NCBI GenBank assembly: GCA_964569055.1 | Contig: CAZMSZ010000141.1 | Span: 1 to 17,115, forward strand | DNA from: JAWLGW01 sp964569055 | GTDB lineage: Bacteria > Planctomycetota > J058 | DNA length: 17,115 nt | Direction: 5' to 3' | Part shown: positions 1 to 5,735 of the stretch, one piece after another | Position numbering within the stretch: position 1 is the stretch's first letter | How the letters are laid out: the number at the start of each line of letters is the position of its first letter | Program-made: the position numbers and the translations under genes | Notes under the pieces: model-generated | Database searches by the model: none | Told to the model about the DNA's origin: nothing | What the model saw: only the letters and a program-made list of their open reading frames with translations

Positions 1-179
1 GCGGCCAGGAAGCTCACCAGCGCCAGGGCGAAGAACCCGATGGCGAGCGCCTTCTTGAACAGCGCGGTCTGGCCCGGCTCGGACATGAGGTACGAGCCGC
101 CGAGCACCAGCGAGATCACCAGCGCCACCAGGCTGAGCAGGAACAGGCACTTCCACTTCTTGTCCGCGGTCTTGTCCAC
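1..179 (-). CDS. Small two-helix membrane protein, partial (3' end outside window)
   Basis: Read on the minus strand from a GTG at 179-177, the frame stays open to the window edge (59 codons). The N-terminus is charged (V/M-D-K-T-A-D-K-K-W-K), followed by a hydrophobic helix (about residues 11-31, ending ALVISLVLGG), a short loop with Tyr-Leu-Met-Ser-Glu-Pro, and a second helix (IGFFALALVSFLAA) at the edge. A purine-rich ribosome site (GGAGG, nine bases before the GTG) decides the start. It has no resemblance to the M-family proteins further along. I do not recognise the family; small inner-membrane protein is all that can be said. It diverges from the gene at 382. Confidence 0.6.
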   Translation of the reverse strand, partial: MDKTADKKWKCLFLLSLVALVISLVLGGSYLMSEPGQTALFKKALAIGFFALALVSFLA

Positions 180-242
180 GAGCCGCCCCCTCCGCTGGGA
201 GCCTAGCAGCCGCCGACCGGGGCGCCACCTCGGCTCCGCCGC

Positions 243-254
243 GTCACGCGTGAC
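243..254. promoter_or_regulatory. Perfect 12-bp palindrome between divergent genes (possible operator)
   Basis: GTCACGCGTGAC is a perfect inverted repeat in the 202-base space between the divergent starts at 179 (minus) and 382 (plus). A second dyad, GCGGTT-N10-AACCGC, lies at 307-328. The spacing fits an operator serving both genes, but no regulator gene is adjacent and short palindromes arise often by chance in GC-rich DNA. No convincing -35/-10 pair was seen in this space. Confidence 0.3.
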
Positions 255-381
255 CCACGGGGCCGGCCGTGTCCGCCGTCCACGGCTCGACCCGCGCGCA
301 GCCGCAGCGGTTGCGCGGATCGAACCGCCTCCGCGCCGGGCACGCTGGCTGCGCGGTGAGCCCCCGAGACGAGGAGGGGTC

Positions 382-771
382 ATGGACCTCATGGAGCTCT
401 TCAGCGGCGACGTCAACGTGGGCGAGCGCGAGCGGGTCGTGTCGGGGCTGACCGGCGCCGCGCTGGTCGGGTACGGGGTCGCCCGCCGGACCCCGCTCGG
501 GATCCTGGGCGCGCTCGCGGGCGGCGCCCTGCTGCTGCGCGGGGTGAGCGGGCGGTGCGCGCTGTACGCGGCGCTCGGGATCGACACCTGCCACCGCGGC
601 GCGCGCGACGAGCTGGCCGAAGAGCTCGCCAGCCGCACGCCCGCCTACTCGCGCACGCCGCTCGCGCAGCCCGAGGAGGAGGTGTTCGAGAACGAGGTCG
701 ACGAGGCGAGCTGGGCCTCGTTCCCGGCCAGCGACCCGCCCTCGTGGACCACGGGGCGGGAGCGGAGCTGA
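382..771 (+). CDS. YgaP-TM (DUF2892)-like small membrane protein with SFPASDPPSW tail
   Basis: 129 aa. The N-terminal part (residues about 10-70: VNVGERERVVSGL, then two hydrophobic stretches separated by ARRTP, then GRCALYAALGIDT) matches the pattern of the YgaP-like transmembrane/DUF2892 family, often found at the start of cyclase/dehydrase-type proteins. Here no SRPBCC domain follows; instead an acidic tail (PEEEVFENEVDEAS) ends in the SFPASDPPSW motif at 113-122, a short conserved motif found in many small bacterial proteins of unknown role. The start is set by GAGGAGGGGT just before ATG 382; the same frame is open upstream to position 40 but that part is Arg/Pro-rich off-frame sequence overlapping the minus-strand gene. 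The gene ends 7 bases from the convergent M6. Function unknown; membrane location inferred. Confidence 0.8.
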   Translation: MDLMELFSGDVNVGERERVVSGLTGAALVGYGVARRTPLGILGALAGGALLLRGVSGRCALYAALGIDTCHRGARDELAEELASRTPAYSRTPLAQPEEEVFENEVDEASWASFPASDPPSWTTGRERS

Positions 772-778
772 GCCGGCC

Positions 779-1531
779 TCACTCCGGTGGGGGCGGGAGC
801 CAGCGCCGCTCCAGCCGCTCGGCCGCGGCGAACGCGCGGGGCAGGAGGAGGGCGACCGCGCCGCCCCCCAGCGCGGCGGCGCCGCCGAACGTGAGCGCGC
901 TGAGGGCGGCCAGGGGCAGGCTCGCCCTCAGCGGCGGCGGCTCGAACAGCAGGAGCGCCAGCGCGGCAGCGGCGGTCACGGCCCCGAGCCCGCCGAACAC
1001 GCCCCAGCGGGTCACGCGCGCCGTCCACGGGTCGGCGAGCTCCCGCCCCCGCCAGGCGCGGTGGGCGGCGGCGCCCACGGCGGTGAGCGCCAGCCCCGCC
1101 CCGAGGAAGCCCGCCGCCAGCGTCAGGATCGCGTCCTGGTCGGTGGCGAAGCCGTTGGCGGAGGCGAGCCCGAGCGAGCCGCTCGCCGCCCGGCTCACCG
1201 CCAACGGCACGCCGGCCGCGGCGAGGCCGGGCCCTACCAGGAGCGCTCGGGCCAAGACTGCGCGGCCGGCCGCGTCCGCGGCGTGCGACAGGCGGACCGC
1301 CGCCCCGACCGCCGCGCCGAGGGCGAAGAACACCAGGAGGCCGCCGAGCCTCTCGCGCCACGACAGCGTGTGCATCATCAGAGTCAGCGGCGGGCCCAGG
1401 GCGATCCCGACGACGCCGGCCCACGCCAGCGCCGCGATCAGCAGCCGAGCCGCTCCCTGGGGTTCGGACGCGTTCCCCGCGGCGGGGCTCGGCACGTCCC
1501 CCAGCTCGCCCGACGCGGCGTCGCCGCTCAC
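779..1531 (-). CDS. M6: Ala-rich multi-pass membrane protein, tandem family member
   Basis: 250 aa from a GTG overlapping the stop of M5 by four bases (GTGA), which selects this start although the frame is open further upstream. After a polar head of about 27 residues there are roughly six hydrophobic segments (about 29-50, 63-80, 93-112, 134-156, 176-196, 204-232). The head helix has the family pattern (ARLLIAALAWAGVVGIALGPP), the second segment has ALGAAVGAAVRLSHAADAAGRAVLAR, comparable to GAAAGAAVCAxRRASAxGR in M2 and M3, and the C-terminus (FAAAERLERRW) matches the amphipathic AAxLExRL ending shared by the family. It is the last gene of the run and ends facing the gene at 382-771. No enzymatic motif seen; function unknown. 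Confidence 0.75.
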   Translation of the reverse strand: MSGDAASGELGDVPSPAAGNASEPQGAARLLIAALAWAGVVGIALGPPLTLMMHTLSWRERLGGLLVFFALGAAVGAAVRLSHAADAAGRAVLARALLVGPGLAAAGVPLAVSRAASGSLGLASANGFATDQDAILTLAAGFLGAGLALTAVGAAAHRAWRGRELADPWTARVTRWGVFGGLGAVTAAAALALLLFEPPPLRASLPLAALSALTFGGAAALGGGAVALLLPRAFAAAERLERRWLPPPPE

Positions 1532-1914
1532 AGGAGAGCCTCGTCCGCGCGCCGGGGGAGGCGCGGCTCGAGGCGCTCGGCCAGCGTAAACAGGACGGCG
1601 CTCGCGGGGCCGACGGTGACGCCCGCCGCGCCGGTCCCGAGGGCGGCCGCGATCAGGGTGAACAGCGGCGCCGTGAGCAGCGAGCGCGAGCCGTACACCG
1701 GGAAGAGCCGGATCCCCAGCCGGCGCTCGCACATGCCGAGCTCGAACGCTACGAGGACGGCGAGGGCGGCGTTCCACACCCTCGTCGAAGCGAACACGCC
1801 GACCGCGGCGGGCAGGGCGGCGAAGGCCAGGCCGGCCGCGCTGCCCCACAGCGCAGCGGCGTGCGCCAGCGGCAGCTCGGAGCGCTCCGCCGTCCCGTCC
1901 TCGCTCCGGGTCAT
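1528..1914 (-). CDS. M5: short membrane protein of the same tandem family
   Basis: 128 aa. ATG at 1914-1912 is preceded by GGCGGAG at a normal ribosome-site distance; the open frame upstream is Arg-rich and not used. It keeps the family head (SELPLAHAAALWGSAAGLAF, compare M2 and M3), a second helix, then jumps to the family tail helix (TAPLFTLIAAALGTGAAGVTVGPASAVLFTLAERLEPRL). The central 100-140 residues present in M2-M4 are absent, so this looks like an internally deleted or minimal version with about four helices. It overlaps M6 by GTGA, implying translational coupling. It is separated from M4 by the decayed Rpn-like copies, and no clear promoter was seen in the 107 bases before it. Function unknown. 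Confidence 0.75.
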   Translation of the reverse strand: MTRSEDGTAERSELPLAHAAALWGSAAGLAFAALPAAVGVFASTRVWNAALAVLVAFELGMCERRLGIRLFPVYGSRSLLTAPLFTLIAAALGTGAAGVTVGPASAVLFTLAERLEPRLPRRADEALL

Positions 1915-2016
1915 GCGTGCTCCGCCCTGCACCGCGCGACTGCGAGAGCCGCCTCGAGCCAAGGCGCGCCGGTCGCCGACGCGTGACGAGCACTGCGAGG
2001 CGCGGCCACGCGGGAG

Positions 2017-2660
2017 TCCGCTCAGTCCCTGCCCGCGAGGATCGCCGCGACCGTCGCGGCCAGGCTCGCGTCGGGTTCGCTCACGAGCGCCTCGACCGCG
2101 CGCTCGAGGCGACCCGGATCGGCGCACGCCTCGACGGCTTCCGCGAGCGTCTGGGAATGCGCACCGAGCCGGTGCTCGAGCTGGCGCGTCAGGACGCTGC
2201 GCAGAGCGAGTACCCGCCCCCGCTCCAACCCTCGCTGCTCGCCGAGGGCGATCAGCTCCTCTCCGCTGAGATTCCGCAGACCTTCATGCCACAGGCCGGG
2301 CTCCTTCACGACGATCTCCTCGCCGGGAACGCTGGCGGGTGTCGCCAGGCTCGTCCGCTCAGCATTCGGTGAGGATCGCCGTGACCGTCGCGGTTAGGCT
2401 CGCGTCGGGCTCGCTCACGACGGCACCGACAGCGCGTTCGAGAAGTCCCGGATCGGCGCACGCCTCGATCGCCTCGGCGAGGGCACGGGGAAGCGCACCG
2501 AGCCTGCGCTCGAGTTGCAGCGTCAGGACGCTTCGCAACGTAAGCACGCGCCCTCGCTCGACGCCCCGCTCGAACCCTCGCTCCTCGCCCAGGGAGATCA
2601 GCTCCTCTCCGCTGAGGTCCCGTAGACCTTCATGCCACAGGCCGGGCTCCCTCATCATGG
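2017..2660. repeat. Imperfect direct duplication (about 290-305 bp units)
   Basis: Unit 2017-2310 and unit 2353-2660 are similar along their length on the same strand; both begin with GTCCGCTCAG (at 2016-2025 and 2353-2362) and contain the shared stretch GAGGATCGCCG followed by GACCGTCGCGG. They carry the C-terminal parts of the two Rpn-like remnants. Divergence is substantial, so the duplication is not recent. Confidence 0.7.
2022..2309 (-). pseudogene. C-terminal fragment of Rpn/DUF4351-like protein, second copy
   Basis: About 95 codons from GTG 2309 (no ribosome site seen). It aligns without shift to the C-terminus of the neighbouring remnant: V/M-K-EPGLWHEGLRNLSGEELIALGEQ, then RVLALRSVLTRQLEHRLG and LAEAVEACADPGRLERAVEALVS. 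The two copies differ by a clean four-codon gap where the other has GFERGVERG and by scattered substitutions, roughly three quarters identical by eye. The layout (GEEL...ERG, LRxLxxRLGxL, xIEACxDPxxLERAxxxV) resembles the C-terminal part of Rpn-family/DUF4351 putative transposase-nucleases. The whole PD-(D/E)XK part is missing, so it is a remnant rather than an active nuclease. Family assignment is moderate. Confidence 0.55.
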
Positions 2661-3006
2661 CCTCCCTCACCGCGATCTTAGTCGCTGATTGAACGTCAGG
2701 GTCCTCGAACAACGCGCGCAGGTTGGCCGCCGCGACCTCCTCGCGATCATCGAAGGCGCGCAACAGCGACGTGCCGGGGACCGGCGGGAGCCCGCGTACG
2801 TCGACCAGCAGCAGCTCGAGGCGACCGAGCCGAGCGCGGTAGCAGCCCTGGACGGCCGCCGACGCGAACCCGAGGTGATCGAGCCCCGCGATCGGCCGGC
2901 CCACGCTGATCACCAACGTGAGCGGCGGGCGAGGCGAGCCACGGCGACCCAGCAGGACCTGCTCGAAGACCCAGGCCGCCTTGACGAGCGTGGTCGAGAG
3001 CTCGCT
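2359..3006 (-). pseudogene. 5'-truncated Rpn/DUF4351-like nuclease remnant
   Basis: The frame is open from stop 2359 up past TTG 2916; coherent protein continues upstream to about 3006 (SELSTTLVKAAWVFEQVLLG, then PPLTLVISVGRPIAGLDHLG) with no ATG or GTG start, and coherence stops about 15 bases below the end of M4. It carries RLELLLVDVRGLPPVPGTS, FDDREEVAAANLRALFEDPD and ATKIAVREAMMREPGLWHEG, then the C-terminal region shared with the copy at 2022-2309. The overall order resembles Rpn/DUF4351-type PD-(D/E)XK proteins lacking their N-terminus. A shorter 185-aa product from TTG 2916 is possible but lacks a ribosome site. Its position between M4 and M5, same strand, suggests it was inserted into the M operon and then decayed. 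Confidence 0.55.
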
Positions 3007-3019
3007 CCGGCCTCGGCGC

Positions 3020-3865
3020 TCACGACCGGCCGCCTGCGGCGGACCCGGCGTCGCCCGCGCGGAGGCGTGCCTCGGCCGCGGGCGCCAGCTCGAAGCCCAC
3101 GCTCAGGAGGGGCGCCACGAGCGGGCTCGCCGCCGCCAAGGTTCCGCCCGCGACCGCGAGGGCGGCGAACGGGGCGGCACAGATCCGGGCGAGCCCGTGA
3201 GGGGTCACCGCCGACAGCGCCGCGTAGCTCAGCGCCGCGTAGCTCAGCACCGCGCCGGCGCCACCCAGCGTGGCGCCGAGCGCGAGCGCGAACAGCCCGG
3301 TCCAGAACGCGCGGCCGAGCGCGCGCCCGAGTCGCTCGCCGGGGAGGGGAGGGCCCGGCCAGGCGGCGCCGATCGCCTCACCCAGCGCGCCCAGCGCGCT
3401 CGCGCCGAGGCCGACGCCGAGCAGCGCCGCGGCGAGCTCGGCGTGGCCGACCCAGCTCTGGCCGAGGACGCTCGCGGTGAGCCCCGCGAGCGCGCTCGCC
3501 GGGTCGCCGCGCGTCGCGAGCTCGAGCAGCCAGGCGGCCTGGAGCCCGATCGCCAGGGCCGCCGGCGCCGGGACCGCGCGCGCCAGCAGCGCCAGGCGCG
3601 GGCGGCCGCGCGTCCCCAGCTCCGTCGCGATCCGCGCGCTCACGCCGGTCGCCGCCCCGAGCTCGCACGCGCCCAGCGCCACGATCGCCGCGCCGTCGTC
3701 CTGCGCGACCAGCGCCAGGGCCGCGGGCGCTGCGCCGAACGCGACCGCGCCCGCGAGGGCCCAGGGGGCGCACGCGAGCGCGAGCGGGACCGGCGCGGGC
3801 TCGCTCGCCGCGCGCGGCGCGGCGCTCGTGCCGTGGACCGTCGCGGCGGGGTCGGCTCCGCTCAC
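3020..3865 (-). CDS. M4: multi-pass membrane protein of the tandem family
   Basis: 281 aa from a GTG at 3865-3863 that overlaps the M3 stop by four bases (GTGA); the open frame upstream is off-frame Arg-rich sequence. Pattern: polar head of about 22 residues, helix PVPLALACAPWALAGAVAFG (family head with W and GAxAFG), further hydrophobic segments, a DPASALAGL stretch matching the DPAxxLAA region of M2 and M3, and a tail (AVAGGTLAAASPLVAPLLSV followed by LAPAAEARLRAG) matching the family C-terminus. An exact 15-bp tandem repeat gives the sequence LSYAALSYAALS within one helix. Ends directly beside the truncated Rpn-like remnant. Integral membrane protein; function unknown. Confidence 0.75.
   Translation of the reverse strand: MSGADPAATVHGTSAAPRAASEPAPVPLALACAPWALAGAVAFGAAPAALALVAQDDGAAIVALGACELGAATGVSARIATELGTRGRPRLALLARAVPAPAALAIGLQAAWLLELATRGDPASALAGLTASVLGQSWVGHAELAAALLGVGLGASALGALGEAIGAAWPGPPLPGERLGRALGRAFWTGLFALALGATLGGAGAVLSYAALSYAALSAVTPHGLARICAAPFAALAVAGGTLAAASPLVAPLLSVGFELAPAAEARLRAGDAGSAAGGRS
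3216..3245. repeat. Exact 15-bp tandem repeat x2 inside M4
   Basis: AGCGCCGCGTAGCTC occurs twice in direct succession (3216-3230 and 3231-3245). On the minus strand it encodes a five-residue duplication, LSYAA-LSYAA, in a hydrophobic segment, and so keeps the frame. It looks like a recent slippage event. Confidence 0.85.
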
Positions 3866-4665
3866 GCGGGCCCACCGATCCACGACGCCAGGCGTCGCTC
3901 GAGCTCGGCCGCCTGCTCCAGCGCGAGCGGGAGGACGGGGCTCACCAGCGCGCTCGCCCCGCACAGCGCCGCCCCGGCCGTGAGCGGAATGGAGACCAGG
4001 GCATCGCCGCCCGCCATTCCCGCCCACAGGCCCATGAGCCCGAGCGTGATCCCCGCCGTGAACGTGATCACCAGCAGGCGGCTGGTCAGCGCCGACGCCC
4101 GCGCGCCGAGCCATGCGCCGAGGAAGGCCGTGGGGCAGTCGAGGTCGGCCTCGACCAGGCGGAAGGCGGCGGCGACGAGCGCCGCGGCGAGGCCGAGCCC
4201 GAGCGCGAGCGTGACGTCGGCGGGATCGAGCTGCACGGTGGCGGCCGCCAGCGCGCGCGCCGGGTCGGCCGTCTCGTGGAGGGCGTGCGCGTACGCGAGC
4301 TGCGGCGCCGCCAGGCCGCCTGCGAGGAGCGGCGCCGACAGCGCGAGCCGCGCGAGCGTCGGTCGGCCCGCCGCCGAGGCGCGCCGCGCCGCGCACACGG
4401 CCGCGCCGGCCGCCGCGCCGAGGACGAACAGGAACGCGCCGAACAGCGCCGCGGCGAGGGGAGGCACCGTCAGGAAGGGGGCCATCACCGCGCCGGCGAT
4501 CACGCAGGCCGACGGCAGCAGCGCGAACGCCAGGCCGCCCAACGCGCCCCACACCAGCGCGGCGAGCGCGAACGGGAGCGGCGCGGTCTCGTGCCCTCCT
4601 GGCGCGGCGGGCGGCGCGGCGCGCGCCGCGCCCTCGGGAGGCTCGCCGGCTCCCGCCTCGCTCAC
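3862..4665 (-). CDS. M3: multi-pass membrane protein of the tandem family
   Basis: 267 aa from GTG 4665, which overlaps the stop at 4662 by GTGA. Head PLPFALAALVWGALGGLAFA, then LFGAFLFVLGAAAGAAVCAA followed by RRASAAGRPTLAR, then LAYAHALHETADPARALAAA, LALGLGLAAALVAAAFRLVE, an ADLDCPTAFLGAW loop, TFTAGITLGLMGLWAG, and tail SPVLPLALEQAAELERRL. It is the best-preserved full-length member and the reference for the others, with six or so membrane segments. The frame continues upstream to 5442 without a stop, so automatic calling may report one 526-aa protein; the intervening 90-100 residues of that product are Arg-rich off-frame sequence, hence two genes are proposed. Function unknown. Confidence 0.75.
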   Translation of the reverse strand: MSEAGAGEPPEGAARAAPPAAPGGHETAPLPFALAALVWGALGGLAFALLPSACVIAGAVMAPFLTVPPLAAALFGAFLFVLGAAAGAAVCAARRASAAGRPTLARLALSAPLLAGGLAAPQLAYAHALHETADPARALAAATVQLDPADVTLALGLGLAAALVAAAFRLVEADLDCPTAFLGAWLGARASALTSRLLVITFTAGITLGLMGLWAGMAGGDALVSIPLTAGAALCGASALVSPVLPLALEQAAELERRLASWIGGPA

Positions 4666-5442
4666 GCGTCCTCGCTCCGACGCCGGGCGAGCTGGACCTC
4701 GAGCGCGGCGGCCGCGTCGAGCGCGAGCGGGAGGCACGGAGCCACGGTCAGGCTCGCGAAGCACAGCGCCGCGCCGGCCGCGACCCCGATCAGGTGCCAG
4801 CGGGACTCGCTGCGGGAGCTCACGGCCACCGCGAGGCTGGGGATCGAGAGGGCCAGGCCGCCGAAGAAGGTGGTCGCGCTCATCTTGTCGATCAGCTCCA
4901 GCCCCCTGGAGCGTAGCCGCCCCTCGTCGTTCGCGCCGGAGCGGTCCGCGTCCGCGCCGACCGCGCGGCGAGGGCGCCAGCAGGGTCGCCGCGAGCCCGA
5001 GGCCCGCGACCAGCGCGATCGGGTCGGCGCCGAGGCGTGCGCCGACCGCCGCCAGGACGCCCGCCGGGTCGTGCCTCTCGAGCAACGCCGCCGCGTAGGA
5101 GAGCTGGCGCGCGGCGAGCAAGCTGACCGGCAGCGGGACGAGCAAGACCCCCGCGGCGAGGAGCGATCTGCCCTGGGCGGACGCGCGCCGCGACGCGCAC
5201 ACCGCCGCGCCGGCGGCCGCTCCTTGGGCGAACAGGAACGCGACGAGCACCAGGCTCCCGGGCGAGACCACCCCGATCCCCGTCGCGAGCGCGCAGAGCT
5301 GCAGCAGCGCGACGGCCGGCAGCGCGAACGCCAGCCCGCCGCACGCGCCCCACACCACGGCCGCCAGCGGGAGCCGCGGCCGCTCCGCCGACGAGGGCTC
5401 GCCCGGCGCTGGAGCGCTCGCTTCGCCCGGCGCAGGGCTCAC
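4662..5442 (-). pseudogene. M2: tandem family membrane protein with an apparent frameshift
   Basis: Starts at GTG 5442, overlapping the M1 stop (GTGA). Residues 1 to about 157 follow M3 closely: PRLPLAAVVWGACGGLAFAL, then FLFAQGAAAGAAVCASRRAS, then SYAALLERHDPAGVLAAVG and ALVAGLGLAATLLAP. Between about 4985 and 4960 sense moves to another frame, which then reads GADADRSGANDEGRL, DKMSATTFFGGLALSIPSLA and the family tail SLTVAPCLPLALDAAAALE, stopping at 4662. The total of 781 bases is one more than a multiple of three; removing one base would give 259 aa, the family length. It may be a sequencing error in GC-rich DNA, a true mutation, or less likely a programmed shift. A separate 73-aa product from ATG 4883 has only a poorly spaced GGAG. 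Confidence 0.65.
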
Positions 5443-5735
5443 GCGTCCTCGTCCCGACGCCGCGCGAGCCGGGCCTCGAGCGCCGCGGCGACGCCGAGCG
5501 CCAGCGACAGAGAGGGCGCCACCGTGAGGCTCGCCAGGCAGAGGAGCCCGCCGACCGCGCCGATCAGCGTGGCCAGCGCCTCGCCCCGCGCGGCGCAGGC
5601 GCCGATCAGCCCCGGCACGGCGATCGTCACGCCCACCTTGGCCGGCTCGGGCGGCGTGGCGGGGAGCGGCGCCGCGGGCGGCGCGCGGGGCGCCGCGTCC
5701 TCGGCCGCCGGGCCCGCGCCGCCCGGGTCGCTCAT
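5439..5735 (-). CDS. M1: short membrane protein, C-terminal-half member of the tandem family
   Basis: 98 aa from ATG 5735, which overlaps the stop of the DHS-like gene by ATGA. A Pro/Ala-rich head of about 33 residues leads into two hydrophobic segments (VGVTIAVPGLIGACAA and LIGAVGGLLCLASLTVAPSL) and the tail LALGVAAALEARLARRRDED. That C-terminal half is nearly the same as the end of M2 (LCFASLTVAPCLPLALDAAA, ending ARRRSEDA), so M1 looks like a truncated duplicate or a minimal version without the head helices. The coupling to the DHS-like gene indicates one transcript. Function unknown; inner-membrane location inferred. Confidence 0.75.
   Translation of the reverse strand: MSDPGGAGPAAEDAAPRAPPAAPLPATPPEPAKVGVTIAVPGLIGACAARGEALATLIGAVGGLLCLASLTVAPSLSLALGVAAALEARLARRRDEDA

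Noticed and set aside
40..381. N-terminal extension of the 382-771 gene in the same open frame
   Set aside because: The upstream residues are Arg/Pro-rich, overlap the minus-strand gene, and a strong ribosome site precedes ATG 382.
2918..5098. Plus-strand frames of several hundred codons opposite M2-M4
   Set aside because: Extremely Arg/Ala/Pro-rich with no motifs, opposite coherent membrane-protein genes; typical GC-rich shadow frames.
3862..5442. A single 526-aa membrane protein on the minus strand
   Set aside because: About 100 middle residues are Arg/Gly-rich off-frame sequence, while the alternative frame there encodes the family tail; two genes with a frameshift in the first explain the data better.
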